NCBI RefSeq assembly: GCF_005048155.1
Contig: NZ_SUMB01000003.1
Location: 682,001-746,000 of the forward strand
Origin: Streptomyces piniterrae
GTDB lineage: Bacteria; Actinomycetota; Actinomycetes; Streptomycetales; Streptomycetaceae
Length of the DNA stretch: 64,000 bases
Reading direction: 5' to 3'
The first letter of the stretch is position 1, and each line of letters starts with the position of its first letter. Positions 7,798-17,145 of this stretch are shown here, piece after piece. Below the pieces are notes generated by a model. That model saw only the letters and a list, made by a program, of their open reading frames with translations, did no database searches and was not told where the DNA came from. The position numbers and the translations under genes were made by a program.

Positions 7798-7920
7798 CTA
7801 AAAAGTTGGTCCAACCGGAAGACATGGGGTCACCGGTGCGAAGTCCGGTATTCCGCTGATCGGAATCCCCGACGGGCACAACGGCGTGCCTGCCGCGATT
7901 CCCAACATGATTTCTGTCAT
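7798..7920 (-). CDS. Possible 40-residue peptide, Pro-rich with two cysteines
   Basis: The frame begins with ATG at 7918-7920 after a strong AGGAG site six bases upstream and ends with TAG. The peptide begins MTEIMLGIAAGTPLCPSG and ends with PCLPVGPTF. It has two cysteines, nine prolines and almost no charge. I do not recognise it. Only about 60% of its third positions are G or C, far below neighbouring genes, which argues against a long-established protein gene. Just 41 bases separate it from the divergent DUF3344 gene, leaving little promoter room. It could be a small secreted or signalling peptide, or a chance frame. Confidence 0.35.
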   Translation of the reverse strand: MTEIMLGIAAGTPLCPSGIPISGIPDFAPVTPCLPVGPTF

Positions 7921-7961
7921 CGTGCTCTCCTGTTTGACTGATTGAAGTCGGAGAGGAAGAC

Positions 7962-9146
7962 ATGCGGAAGTCGATGAACCGCACCGGGCGCGGCGCCGTA
8001 TGCGCGGCCGTGTCCCTGGCATTGTCGGCCGCCCTGTCTTCGGCAGTGGCCGCGCCGGCTCCCAGGGAAACGTCGCAGATTCCTTTCCAGGAGCGTTATC
8101 ACGTGACCCAGCACGGCGGTATCGCGCGTGCGGCCAACTCCTCTGTCACCTGCGGCGCCGAGGTGGCCCGTCCCGCCGCGGCCGGTCCGGCGGCGGCGCC
8201 TCCCGCGGCCGGCAGCCCCGCGGCCGGCGGCCAACCCGCGGTCGCCGCCCCCGCGGTGGCCGGTGCGGCCACGCCGTGCGCGTCGGCCCAGCAGGGCTAC
8301 AACGGTGCCAACGGCCAGTACCGGATGGCGTACATCGACACCGACACCGACCCCAACACCTACAACTCCAGCAGCGCGGACCTGCGGATGCCGGCCGGCT
8401 CCCGGGTCAGTTACGCGCGGCTCTACTGGGGCGGCAATCTGCGGGCCGGCGAGCAGAAGCCGGCCAAGGACAACGGCCGGGTGCTGATCGCCGAGCCCGG
8501 CGGCATGTACAAGCAGGTGCTCGCCGACACCGTCACCGGTCATCGCACAACCCCCACGACCGACGGTTTCCAGGCGTCGGCGGATGTCACCAAGCTGGTG
8601 CGCGCCAGCGGTCCCGGCGCGTACACGGTGGCCCAGATCAATGTGGCGTCGGGGCAGTCCACGGCCGGCACCTGGGGCGGCTGGACGCTGGTCGTGGCCT
8701 ACCAGAATCCCACAGAGCCGCTGCGGAAGCTGGCGCTGTGGGACGGATTCCAGCAGCTGGACCCGAATGGTCCGCCGCTCGCGGTGAAACTGCGACGGAT
8801 GCGGATCCCGGCGCAGGCATCCGGCCTCGCGGGCGTGGTGGCATACAACGGAGACCGCGGGACCGGAAATGACTCGCTCTCCGTTGCCGCCGGCCGGAAC
8901 CAGCCGCAACTGCTTACGGACGCGGCCAATCCGGCGAATGATGTGATGAATTCGACCATCACTGATTTTGGTCAGGAGACGTTCCGGCAACCCGCCTACC
9001 GGAACACTCTCGGATTTGATTCCGATGTATTCGACATCACGCCCGCGCTGCGCTCCGGCGGCAACCGTCTGTCTTTCCGGTTCGGTCCCGGCAATGCGGA
9101 ATATCTGGTCGGCGCGCTCTTCGTCCAGGCGGATAGCCGGCGCTGA
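7962..9146 (+). CDS. Secreted DUF3344-type surface protein
   Basis: The protein has 394 residues. The signal peptide is about residues 1-31 (AVCAAVSLALSAALSSAVAA). An Ala/Pro-rich linker of about 35 residues (near 65-100) precedes a beta-rich domain: RMAYIDTDTDPNTYNSSSAD, SYARLYWGGNLR, GTWGGWTLVVAYQNP, and a final FDITPALRSGGNRLSFRFG. The YWGG and GWTLVVAY landmarks fit the DUF3344 family of actinobacterial exported proteins, thought to be surface or adhesive; no enzyme motif is seen. The ATG at 7962 has GAGAGG at ideal spacing. It follows the chaplin and precedes the polysaccharide island, consistent with a role at the hyphal surface (inference). Confidence 0.75.
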   Translation: MRKSMNRTGRGAVCAAVSLALSAALSSAVAAPAPRETSQIPFQERYHVTQHGGIARAANSSVTCGAEVARPAAAGPAAAPPAAGSPAAGGQPAVAAPAVAGAATPCASAQQGYNGANGQYRMAYIDTDTDPNTYNSSSADLRMPAGSRVSYARLYWGGNLRAGEQKPAKDNGRVLIAEPGGMYKQVLADTVTGHRTTPTTDGFQASADVTKLVRASGPGAYTVAQINVASGQSTAGTWGGWTLVVAYQNPTEPLRKLALWDGFQQLDPNGPPLAVKLRRMRIPAQASGLAGVVAYNGDRGTGNDSLSVAAGRNQPQLLTDAANPANDVMNSTITDFGQETFRQPAYRNTLGFDSDVFDITPALRSGGNRLSFRFGPGNAEYLVGALFVQADSRR

Positions 9147-9202
9147 GCGGCGGCACCGGGAATTCCCACGGAGATTTCTGTCAGCCCGGCGATCAGGGAG
9201 CA

Positions 9203-10483
9203 GTGCGCGTGCTGCCGCAAGACTTGCCGTCCGAAGAGCGGCCCAGCGTTCCCGCGGTTCCCACCATTCTTCATGTCGCCCAGCCGGTGGACGGCGGCGT
9301 CGCCCGGGTCGTCGCGGACCTCGTACGGGCCCAGGTGGCGGCCGGGCTGCGGGTCGTGGTGGCCGCGCCGCCCGGTGGCGCGCTCCATCGGGACGTGGCG
9401 ACGGCGGGCGCCGAAGTGGCGCTCTGGTTCGCCGGCCGCTCCCCGGGGCGGGCGCTGGCCGGTGAGATCCGGCGGCTGTCCCGGCTGATCCGGCGCACCG
9501 GGCCCGACCTCGTCCATGCGCACAGCGCCAAGGCCGGGCTCGCCGCCCGGCTGGCCGTACGCGGCCGGATCCCGACCGTCCACCAGCCGCACGCCTGGTC
9601 CTTCGAGGCGGCCGGCGGTGCGACCGGGCGGCTGGCGCTCGCCTGGGAGCGCTGTGCGGCGCGCTGGTCGGACCGGGTGCTGTGCGTGAGCGAGGCGGAG
9701 CGGCTGCGGGGCGCGGCGATGGGGGTGGCGGCCCGGTGGGCGGTGATCCGCAACGGCGTGGACCTGGAGCGGTTCCACCCCGGGTGCTCCCCCGCCGAGA
9801 CGGACGGGAGAGATGAGACAGAGGGGACAGAGGGCGCAGATAAGAGGGACGAGACGGGCGCAGGGGTGCGGCGGCGGCTGCGCGCCGCGCTCAGTGGGCT
9901 GGGGCTGCCGGTGGCCGACGACGCGCCGCTGGTGGTGTGCGTGGGGCGGCTGTGCCCGCAGAAGGGCCAGTTGACGCTGCTGCGGGCCTGGCCGGGGGTC
10001 GCCGCGGCGGTCCCGGACGCGCGTCTCGTCCTGGTCGGCGACGGTCCGGACCGCCGGCTGCTCGAATCCGCCGCGCCGCCCGGGGTGCTGTTCGCCGGCG
10101 CGGTCGACAACGTCGTCCCCTGGTACCGCGCGGCGGATCTCGTCGTCCTGCCGTCGCGCTGGGAGGGCATGGCGCTGGCCCCTCTGGAGGCGATGGCCTG
10201 TGCCCGCCCGGTGGTGGTCACCGATGTGAGCGGGGCCCGGGAGAGCCTGCCGCCCGGCACGGAGTCCGGCTGCCTGGTGCCGCCGGACGACCCGGACGCC
10301 CTGGCGCGGGCGCTGCGCGGTCTGCTGACCGCTCCTCAGCTGCGCGTGACGCTGGGCCGCCGTGCCCTGGAGCACGTGCGGACCACATACGACGTGCGGT
10401 GGACGACGGCGGCGGTCCTGGACCTGTACCGCGAACTGCTCGGACTGCCGTGCCCCGAGACCAGGGAGCAGATCAGGCGATGA
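9203..10483 (+). CDS. Glycosyltransferase family 4, first gene of the polysaccharide operon
   Basis: The protein has 426 residues of GT-B fold. The N-terminal half has the acceptor-side landmarks QPVDGGVARVVADLV and DLVHAHSAKAGLAARLA. The C-terminal half has the donor-binding region LVVCVGRLCPQKGQ, LVLVGDGPDRRLLE and VLPSRWEGMALAPLEAMACA with the E-x7-E pattern. An Asp/Glu/Arg-rich insert near residues 195-220 is low complexity. It probably transfers a nucleotide-sugar residue onto a lipid-linked intermediate. The GTG at 9203 follows GGGAG. Its stop overlaps the next start by four bases (ATGA), the first of seven such overlaps in this operon. Confidence 0.85.
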   Translation: MRVLPQDLPSEERPSVPAVPTILHVAQPVDGGVARVVADLVRAQVAAGLRVVVAAPPGGALHRDVATAGAEVALWFAGRSPGRALAGEIRRLSRLIRRTGPDLVHAHSAKAGLAARLAVRGRIPTVHQPHAWSFEAAGGATGRLALAWERCAARWSDRVLCVSEAERLRGAAMGVAARWAVIRNGVDLERFHPGCSPAETDGRDETEGTEGADKRDETGAGVRRRLRAALSGLGLPVADDAPLVVCVGRLCPQKGQLTLLRAWPGVAAAVPDARLVLVGDGPDRRLLESAAPPGVLFAGAVDNVVPWYRAADLVVLPSRWEGMALAPLEAMACARPVVVTDVSGARESLPPGTESGCLVPPDDPDALARALRGLLTAPQLRVTLGRRALEHVRTTYDVRWTTAAVLDLYRELLGLPCPETREQIRR

Positions 10484-11979
10484 CGACGGAGAGCGCGGAC
10501 GCGCCCCATTCCGCCCGGTTCCTGCCCCGGCCCGCGGCCGCGCCGACGGCGGCCGTCGCGGTCTATCCGCCGCGCCGGCCCGGACGCGACACCCCGTCAC
10601 CCCCCGGTCCGAGCCGCGCCCGGCGGCACCGGACCACCGGCCCGCTGGTGGCCGTCGACTGTCTGGCCGCCACCGGAGCGGCGCTCCTGGTGCATGACCT
10701 CGCGCAGCTGCCGGCGCTGCTCGGCCCGATGGTGCTGTGCCTGCTGGTGCTCAACAGACGGGCCGGGCTCTACCGTCCGGGCCTCGCCCCGACCGCGCTG
10801 GGGGATCTGCCGGCGCTGCTGGGCCGCGCCGCCGTCTGCTGGTGTGCGGCGGCCGCGGCGCTGGCGGCCTGCCGTCCCGGGCGCTCGCTGGAACTGGCCG
10901 CGCTGGTGTGCGCGCCGGCGGTGCATGCCGTGCTGGCCTGCGGCGGCCGGGCCGCGGTCTACCGGGTCCGGCGCGGCGCCGCCCGCCGCCGTCCCCGCTC
11001 CGCGCTGGTCATCGGCGTGGACCCGGCGGCCCGGCAGCTCGCCGCCGCGCTGCACGCACACCCCGAGTACGGTCTGCGCCCGGTGGGCCTGGTCGTCCCC
11101 GCCGCGGTCGTCCCCGGTGCGTCCGACGGCTCCCCGGATGCCGGACCGCCGCTGCCGCGGCTCAGCTCCGCGCAGGACGTCATCCGGGCCGTCATCCAGA
11201 ACACCGTGCGGGACGCGGTGTTCACCCGGCCGCCGGAGGCGGACCCGCAGACGACCGCGCTGCTGCGGCGGTTCGTCGGCCAGGGCGCCACGATCTGGCT
11301 GGCCGGGGCCGCGGCCGGGTACGGCGGCCGGCCTGCCGGGCCGGGCGGCGAACACCTGTGGGGCTTCGCCTGCCGGCGGCTGGACACCGCCCCGCCCCGG
11401 CACGGCGGCCGGGGCAAGCGGGCGGTGGACGTGGTCGTGGCCGCGTTCGCGCTGCTGGCGGCCACGCCCGTACTGCTGGGCTGCGCACTGGCCGTACGGC
11501 TCTCGGACGGGCCCGGCGTGATCTTCCGGCAGGAGCGGATCGGCCGGCACGGGCGCACCTTCATGCTGCTCAAGTTCCGCACCCTGCGCCCCCGCGACGA
11601 GCACGAGTCGGCGACGCGCTGGAGCGTGGCCGACGACCGGCGGATGAGCCCGGTCGGCCGGCTGCTGCGGCGCACCTCGCTGGACGAGCTGCCGCAGCTG
11701 TGGAACGTCCTGCGCGGGGACATGAGCCTGGTCGGACCGCGCCCCGAACGCCCCTATTTCGTCGAGCAGTTCACCCAGAGCTACCCGGACTACGACGCCC
11801 GGCACCGGATGCCGGCGGGCATCACGGGGCTGGCGCAGGTGCACGGGCTGCGCGGCGACACCTCCATCGAGGACCGGGCGCGCTTCGACAACCTCTACAT
11901 CGACGGCTGGTCGCTGTGGCAGGACGCCCTGATCATGCTGCGCACCGCGGCCTCGCTGTTCCGGATGGAGGGCCGATGA
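10480..11979 (+). CDS. Polyprenyl-phosphate sugar-1-phosphate transferase (initiating phosphoglycosyltransferase, WbaP/CpsE type)
   Basis: The protein has 499 residues. The N-terminal half holds several hydrophobic segments (about 55-75, 80-95, 115-160) and a CoA-binding-like region (ALVIGVDPAARQLAAALH). The C-terminal catalytic domain shows KRAVDVVVAAFALLAATPVL as its membrane helix, IFRQERIGRHG, FMLLKFRTL, then DELPQLWNVLRGDMSLVGPR and GITGLAQVHG. This is the full signature of enzymes that load the first sugar phosphate onto undecaprenyl phosphate at the inner membrane face. It should start the repeat unit. The ATG overlaps the preceding stop. Confidence 0.92.
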   Translation: MTTESADAPHSARFLPRPAAAPTAAVAVYPPRRPGRDTPSPPGPSRARRHRTTGPLVAVDCLAATGAALLVHDLAQLPALLGPMVLCLLVLNRRAGLYRPGLAPTALGDLPALLGRAAVCWCAAAAALAACRPGRSLELAALVCAPAVHAVLACGGRAAVYRVRRGAARRRPRSALVIGVDPAARQLAAALHAHPEYGLRPVGLVVPAAVVPGASDGSPDAGPPLPRLSSAQDVIRAVIQNTVRDAVFTRPPEADPQTTALLRRFVGQGATIWLAGAAAGYGGRPAGPGGEHLWGFACRRLDTAPPRHGGRGKRAVDVVVAAFALLAATPVLLGCALAVRLSDGPGVIFRQERIGRHGRTFMLLKFRTLRPRDEHESATRWSVADDRRMSPVGRLLRRTSLDELPQLWNVLRGDMSLVGPRPERPYFVEQFTQSYPDYDARHRMPAGITGLAQVHGLRGDTSIEDRARFDNLYIDGWSLWQDALIMLRTAASLFRMEGR

Positions 11980-13331
11980 GCGCGGGCGCGCCGGCCGCCG
12001 TCCTGCCCGTGCGGCTGTCGGCGCGGTACGCACCGCTGGTCCCGGCGCTCGCGATCGTGCTGCTGCTGTGCGTGCCCGCTGCCTCACTGGGCCACCGCGA
12101 TGTCGCGGCCGCCGGCAAGGTCACCCCGGCCGACGCGGCCTCCGCCGTCCTGGTGGTCTGGTGCGTCGCCCGGCTGCTGCGGCGGCGCGCCCGGCCGCTG
12201 GACCGCCGGGCCGCGCTGGTTCTCGGCGCGCCCGCGGTGGGGTTCGCGGTGGCCACCATCGCCTCCGCCGACCCGGCCGCGAGCCTGCCCGGCTTCGTCC
12301 GCCATCTGCAGATCTTCGTGCTGGTGCCGGCCGCGCTGATGCTGACGCTGCGCTCCGCCCGGGACTTCCGGGTGGTGGCCGGGGCGGTGGTGCTGCTCGC
12401 CCTGGTGCAGGGCGCGATCGGCGTGCACCAGTATCTGACCGGCACCGGCGCCTCGTACAAGGGGCAGTTCGTCCGGGCGGTCGGCACCTTCGGCCCGCTG
12501 GACATCATGGGGATGTCCACGGTCATCGGCTACGGGCTGACCGCCGCGCTCGCCATCGGCCTCGCCCCGCGCACCGGCGCCCCGCGCTGGCTGCGGCCGG
12601 CCGCCCTGGGCAGTGCCGCCGCTCTGGTGGCGCCGCTCGCCGTGTCGTTCAGCCGGGGCGCCTGGATCGCCACGGCCGCGGCGGTCGGCGTCGTCCTGCT
12701 GCTGGCCGGGGCACGCCTGGCGGTAGGGACGCTGGCGGTGCTGGTCGCGGCGGCGGTGGTGCTGGTAGGCGGGGCCGGGGTGGGCTCCGGGATGCTGGGC
12801 CAGCGGGTCGGCAGCATCACCGCGGTCTCCGAGGCCCCGGACCGTTCGGTCACCGACCGGTACGCGCTGTGGGCCGCGGCGGCCGAGATGTGGCGGGAGG
12901 CCCCGGTGACGGGCGTCGGCCTCAAGGGCTTCCCCGCCCACCGGGACGGCCATGCCTCGCTCGGTCTGTCCTCGGGCAGCGACATCTCGGGCGCCGGACT
13001 GGCCTTCCAGCGGGAGCCGTTGCTCTCGCCGCACAACATGTATCTGCTGGTGCTGGGCGAGCAGGGCCTGATCGGGAGCATGGCGCTGGTGGGCAGCTGG
13101 GCGGCGCTGCTGGTGTGCGCCGTGCGGAGGTTGCGTACGGCTCGTGGCGGCGGCCGTGCGGTCGACTGCGGGATGGTCGCGGTCGGTCTGATGGTCTATC
13201 AGTCCGTCGACTTCCTCTCCTCCGACATCGGCGGCCCGTCGACGGTGCTGAGCGCGGTCCTCTACGGGCTGGTGGCCTGGTGGGCACTGGTCGCCCCGGC
13301 GGCCGGAGCGGGGCGGGCCGGCGATGACTGA
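11976..13331 (+). CDS. O-antigen ligase/polymerase-like membrane protein (Wzy type)
   Basis: The protein has 451 residues with about ten to twelve transmembrane helices. The large loop near residues 275-350 carries DRYALWAAAAEMWREAPVTG, VGLKGFPAHRDGH and SPHNMYLLVLGEQGLIGSMA. The W-x-P-x-x-G-x-G region followed by a HN(M/L)YL motif is typical of the Wzy/WaaL family. It is probably the polymerase that joins lipid-linked repeats outside the membrane. The ATG overlaps the stop of the phosphoglycosyltransferase gene by four bases, and its own stop overlaps the flippase start by eight. Confidence 0.85.
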   Translation: MSAGAPAAVLPVRLSARYAPLVPALAIVLLLCVPAASLGHRDVAAAGKVTPADAASAVLVVWCVARLLRRRARPLDRRAALVLGAPAVGFAVATIASADPAASLPGFVRHLQIFVLVPAALMLTLRSARDFRVVAGAVVLLALVQGAIGVHQYLTGTGASYKGQFVRAVGTFGPLDIMGMSTVIGYGLTAALAIGLAPRTGAPRWLRPAALGSAAALVAPLAVSFSRGAWIATAAAVGVVLLLAGARLAVGTLAVLVAAAVVLVGGAGVGSGMLGQRVGSITAVSEAPDRSVTDRYALWAAAAEMWREAPVTGVGLKGFPAHRDGHASLGLSSGSDISGAGLAFQREPLLSPHNMYLLVLGEQGLIGSMALVGSWAALLVCAVRRLRTARGGGRAVDCGMVAVGLMVYQSVDFLSSDIGGPSTVLSAVLYGLVAWWALVAPAAGAGRAGDD

Positions 13332-14970
13332 GGCGGCCTCGCCACCCAGGGCAGCCGAGGCGACGTCACCGCTGCCGGCGGCGCTCCCCGGCGGCCCCAG
13401 CCCCCTCGGCCGCCCCCTGGCCCGCGCCGCCGCGGTCACCGCCGCGCTGACCGCCGCCGGGTCGCTGTGCGGGCTGCTGCGGGACCAGACGCTTGCGCAT
13501 CTCTTCGGCGCGGGCAGCGAGACCGACGCGTTCCTGGTGGCCTGGACGGTGCCGGAGGTGGCGGCCACCCTGCTCATCGAGGACGCGATGGCGCTGCTGC
13601 TGATCCCGGCGTTCAGCGTGGCGCTGTCCGTACGGGCCGCCGGGCCGCGGGAGGCCGGCGATCCGGTGCGGGCCCTGCTGGCCGCCACCCTCCCCCGGCT
13701 CTGCGCCCTGCTCGCCGGCGCCGCCGCGCTGCTCGCCGCCGGCGCCCCGCTGGTCGTACGGCTGCTGGCCCCCGGCCTGGCCGACCCGGGCCCGGCCGTC
13801 GACTGCACCCGGCTGACCGCGCTGACCGTCCTCACCTTCGGCCTCGCCGGCTACTTCAGCGCCGCGCTGCGCGCCCACCGCAGCTTCGTCGCGCCCGCCG
13901 CGATCTACGTCGCGTACAACCTCTGCATCGTCGGCACGATGCTGGCGCTGCACTCGGCGTGGGGGGTGCGGGCCGCTGCGGCGGGCGTCGCGCTCGGGGG
14001 TGCGGCCATGGTGCTCGTGCAACTGCCCTACGCCCTCGGGCAGTTGCCGCGGCCCCGACGGCGGCGGCTACGGCTGCGGCGGCGGACCCGGCGGGCGGCC
14101 GGGACCCGGGTGGCGCTGGGGCTGGGCCTGCTGGCGCCGGTCGTCTGCTTCACGGCGAGCCGGCAGGCCCAGGTACTGATCGAGCGGTTCCTGGCCTCAT
14201 CGCTGCCGGCCGGCGCCATCTCACGGCTGAACTACGCGCAGAAGGTGGCGCAGCTGCCGATGGTGCTGTCCCTGATGGTCTGCACCGTCACCTTCCCCGT
14301 CGTGGCCAGGGCGCTCGCCGACGGCGAGGCGGACCGGGCCAGGCGCCGGGTGGAGCGCGATCTGACGCTGGCCGGGCTGGTGGTGCTGCCGGGCGCCGCG
14401 TATGTGATCGCCTGCGCGCCGCAGATCGTCGAAGTCCTCTTCCAGCGCGGCGCGTTCACCGCCGCCGACACCGCCGCCACCGCGTCGGTGATGCGGGTCT
14501 ACGCGCTCGGGCTGCTCGGCCACAGCCTGGTCGGCGCCCTCATCCGGCCGTTCTCCGCCGCCGCCAGGACCACCTGGTACCCCGCCGCCGCGATGGCGGC
14601 CGGGCTGGCGATCACCCTCCTGGCCGGGGTGTACGCGGTCCGGTGGTGGGGCGTGCCCGGCATCGCGGCCGCCAACGCGGCCGGCATCACCGCCACCGCG
14701 CTGCTGATGCTGCGCGGCCTCGGCTCCCGGGTCGTCGCCATCGAGGTGCGCCGGGTCGCCACCGGACTCGGCCGGCTGACGCTGGCCGCCGCCGCGGCCG
14801 CGGCCACGGGAGGCCCGCTCGCCGCGCTCGCCGCGCCGCCGCTGCTGGTCGCGGCGGCCGGCGCGCTGCTGGTGCCGGCCGTCTTCGCCGCCACCGCCCT
14901 CACCCTGCGGACCCCCGAGGTCCGGCAGCTGCTCACCGCCGTCAAAGGAAAGCTCGCCGATGCCCGTTGA
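13324..14970 (+). CDS. MurJ/MviN-type lipid flippase (Wzx role)
   Basis: The protein has 548 residues and about fourteen transmembrane helices. The start of the fold is recognisable from GLLRDQTLAHLFGAGSETDA, the MviN/MurJ N-terminal signature with its conserved arginine. Later landmarks are LNYAQKVAQLPMVL and EVLFQRGAFTAADT. Stand-alone members within polysaccharide operons are likely to flip the lipid-linked repeat unit rather than lipid II (inference from context). The ATG at 13324 lies within the end of the polymerase gene; the gene overlaps the deacetylase start by eleven bases. Confidence 0.88.
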   Translation: MTEAASPPRAAEATSPLPAALPGGPSPLGRPLARAAAVTAALTAAGSLCGLLRDQTLAHLFGAGSETDAFLVAWTVPEVAATLLIEDAMALLLIPAFSVALSVRAAGPREAGDPVRALLAATLPRLCALLAGAAALLAAGAPLVVRLLAPGLADPGPAVDCTRLTALTVLTFGLAGYFSAALRAHRSFVAPAAIYVAYNLCIVGTMLALHSAWGVRAAAAGVALGGAAMVLVQLPYALGQLPRPRRRRLRLRRRTRRAAGTRVALGLGLLAPVVCFTASRQAQVLIERFLASSLPAGAISRLNYAQKVAQLPMVLSLMVCTVTFPVVARALADGEADRARRRVERDLTLAGLVVLPGAAYVIACAPQIVEVLFQRGAFTAADTAATASVMRVYALGLLGHSLVGALIRPFSAAARTTWYPAAAMAAGLAITLLAGVYAVRWWGVPGIAAANAAGITATALLMLRGLGSRVVAIEVRRVATGLGRLTLAAAAAAATGGPLAALAAPPLLVAAAGALLVPAVFAATALTLRTPEVRQLLTAVKGKLADAR

Positions 14971-15892
14971 ACCCGTGCCCGTTGAAGCCGTGTCCGCCGC
15001 ACCCGCGGCCGCCGAATCCGCGGCTGTCGAACCCGTGGTGGCGCCCGCGATCACCGAACCCGCCCCCGGGGATCCGGTGTCCCGCGCCCCCGAGCCCCGC
15101 GCCCCCGTCCCCCTCCCCGCCGCCCGCCGGCCCCGCGGCACCCCGCCCTGGGTGCTGATGTACCACTCGGTCGCGGAGGTCACCGAGGACCCGTACCGCC
15201 TCACCGTCTCCCCCGGCCGCCTCGACCGCCAGCTGCGCTGGCTGCGCGACCGCGGCCTGCGCGGCGTCTCCGTCGGCGCGCTGCTGCGCGCCCGCGCCCT
15301 CGGCCGGGGCGCCGGGCTGGTCGGGCTGACCTTCGACGACGGCTACGCCGACTTCCGCTGGGACGCGCTGCCGCTGCTGCGCCGGCACGACTGCACCGCG
15401 ACGGTGTTCGTGCTGCCCGGCAGGATCGGCGGCGTCAACGCCTGGGACCCGCTGGGTCCCCGTAAGCCGCTGCTGACCGAGTACGACATCCGCGCGGTCG
15501 CGGACGCCGGCATGGAGATCGGCTCCCACGGACTGCTGCACCAGGCCCTCAGAGGCGCCGACCCGGTGACCCTGGAACGGGAGACCGCCACCAGCCGCAC
15601 CCTGCTCGCCGAGCTGACCGGCCGGGCGCCGGACGGCTTCTGCTATCCGTACGGCGCCGTCGACACCCGGTCCGCCGAGGCGGTGCGCGCCGCCGGCTAC
15701 GGCTACGCCTGCGCCATCGACGCCGGCCCGCTGACCGGACTGCACGCCCTGCCCCGGGTCCACATCGGCGCCGCCGACACCTCCTGGCGGCTGCATCTCA
15801 AACGCGCGCTGCACCCCCTGCGCCGCCGTCCGCTGCCCGAAGAGCCCACCGTCCAGGCCACCTCGGCCGTAACCACCGGAGGCATCCGATGA
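14960..15892 (+). CDS. Polysaccharide deacetylase (carbohydrate esterase 4 / NodB fold)
   Basis: The protein has 310 residues. An Ala/Pro/Glu-rich leader of about 60 residues precedes the fold. VLMYHSVAE starts the domain. LTFDDGYADFRWDALPLL is motif 1, with the catalytic/metal aspartates. EIGSHGLLHQAL is motif 2, with the H-x4-H metal ligands. FCYPYGAVDTRSAEAV is motif 3. It should remove N-acetyl groups from a sugar in the polymer or its precursor. No classical signal peptide is visible, so it may act in the cytoplasm on a precursor, unlike most exported members of this family. Confidence 0.88.
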   Translation: MPVEPVPVEAVSAAPAAAESAAVEPVVAPAITEPAPGDPVSRAPEPRAPVPLPAARRPRGTPPWVLMYHSVAEVTEDPYRLTVSPGRLDRQLRWLRDRGLRGVSVGALLRARALGRGAGLVGLTFDDGYADFRWDALPLLRRHDCTATVFVLPGRIGGVNAWDPLGPRKPLLTEYDIRAVADAGMEIGSHGLLHQALRGADPVTLERETATSRTLLAELTGRAPDGFCYPYGAVDTRSAEAVRAAGYGYACAIDAGPLTGLHALPRVHIGAADTSWRLHLKRALHPLRRRPLPEEPTVQATSAVTTGGIR

Positions 15893-17145
15893 AGGTTCTG
15901 CACATCATCACCGGCCTCGAATTCGGCGGCGCCGAGCAGCAGCTGCGGCTGCTGCTGCGCCGGCTGCCCGCGAACTGCGAGGTCGTCACCCTGACCAACC
16001 CAGGACCGGTCGCCGACGGCATCCGGGCCGACGGCACCCCCGTCACCCACCTCGGGATGTCCGGCAACCGGGACCTCGGCGCCATCCCACGGCTCGCCCG
16101 GCTCATCCGCGGCGGCCGCTACGACCTGGTGCACACCCACCTCTACCGGGCCGGTGTCTACGGCCGGATCGCCGCCCGGCTGGCCGGCGTACGGGCGGTG
16201 GTCGGCACCGAACACTCCCTGGGCGAAACGCGGATCGAGGGCCGGCGGCTGACCCGTGGCGTCCGCAGGCTCTACCGGGCCACCGAACGGCTGGGGTCGG
16301 CGACGGTCGCCGTCTCGGACACCGTCGCCGACCGGCTGGTCCGCTGGGGCGTGCCCGAGGAGCGGATCCATGTGGTGCCCAACGGCATCGAGGGACACCG
16401 TTTCGCGTACGACCCGGACGCCCGGACCGCGGTGCGCGAGATGCTGGGCGTGCCGGCGGACGCCTTCGTCGTCGGCGGCGTCGGCCGGCTGGTGCCCGGC
16501 AAGCGGTTCGACGTCCTGGTACGGGCGGTGACCCACCTCTCCAGCGTCCATCTGCTGCTGGCCGGCGACGGGCCGGAGCGGGCGGCGCTGCAACGGATGG
16601 CCCGGCAGTTCGCCGCGAGCGACCGGATCCATCTGCTGGGCGCGCGCGGCGGCGTGGTCGGCCCCGCCACCGGCGATGTGCCGGACGAGGAGCCCGGCAT
16701 CCCCGGTCTGCTGTCGGCCATGGACGTCTTCGTCTCCCCGTCGTCGGAGGAGGCGTTCGGCCTGGCCGTCCTGGAGGCGCTCGCCTCCGGGCTGCACGTC
16801 CTGTACGGCGACTGCCCGGCCATCGACGAGCTGCCGTCCGAGCGCGCCCCCGGCGCCCGCCGCTGCGGCGCCGACCCCTACGAACTCTCCCAGGCCATCA
16901 GGAAGTTGCGGAGCGACGGGCCGGGCCGGCTGCCGGTCCCGCCGGTGGTGGAGCACTACGACATCGGGCTCGCCGCCGAGTCCCTGATGGCCGTCTACGA
17001 GCAGGCACTGGCCGGCACGTCGCGGGCGCGCGGCCGGGTGTTCCCCGCGCGGGTGCCCGCGCCGGACGAGTCCGCGTCGAACGTGTCGCTGCCGGACCCG
17101 TCCCGGTCGCCCGCCGCCGACGACCCCTCGCTGTCGAAGCGGTGA
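15889..17145 (+). CDS. Glycosyltransferase family 4
   Basis: The protein has 418 residues. MKVLHIITGLEFGGAEQQLR is the characteristic N-terminal GGxE acceptor loop of this GT-B family. The C-terminal half shows VGRLVPGKRFDVLVRA, LLLAGDGPERAALQ and SPSSEEAFGLAVLEALASG, with the two glutamates that contact the donor. An inserted Gly/Asp/Glu-rich loop lies near residues 255-270. The last 45 residues are Ser/Pro-rich and probably disordered. It is the second sugar transferase of the operon, so a repeat unit of at least three sugars is likely (initiating sugar plus two). Confidence 0.88.
   Translation: MKVLHIITGLEFGGAEQQLRLLLRRLPANCEVVTLTNPGPVADGIRADGTPVTHLGMSGNRDLGAIPRLARLIRGGRYDLVHTHLYRAGVYGRIAARLAGVRAVVGTEHSLGETRIEGRRLTRGVRRLYRATERLGSATVAVSDTVADRLVRWGVPEERIHVVPNGIEGHRFAYDPDARTAVREMLGVPADAFVVGGVGRLVPGKRFDVLVRAVTHLSSVHLLLAGDGPERAALQRMARQFAASDRIHLLGARGGVVGPATGDVPDEEPGIPGLLSAMDVFVSPSSEEAFGLAVLEALASGLHVLYGDCPAIDELPSERAPGARRCGADPYELSQAIRKLRSDGPGRLPVPPVVEHYDIGLAAESLMAVYEQALAGTSRARGRVFPARVPAPDESASNVSLPDPSRSPAADDPSLSKR

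Noticed and set aside
7833..7848. CCGGTGCGAAGTCCGG resembling part of a cobalamin riboswitch
   Set aside because: Only one short element matches; the flanking conserved B12-box parts and the full stem set are missing, and no cobalamin gene lies downstream.
12084..13835. 583-residue minus-strand frame across the polymerase and flippase genes
   Set aside because: The opposite strand encodes two membrane proteins with clear family motifs and overlapping starts; the minus frame is Ser/Arg/Ala-rich with no domain.
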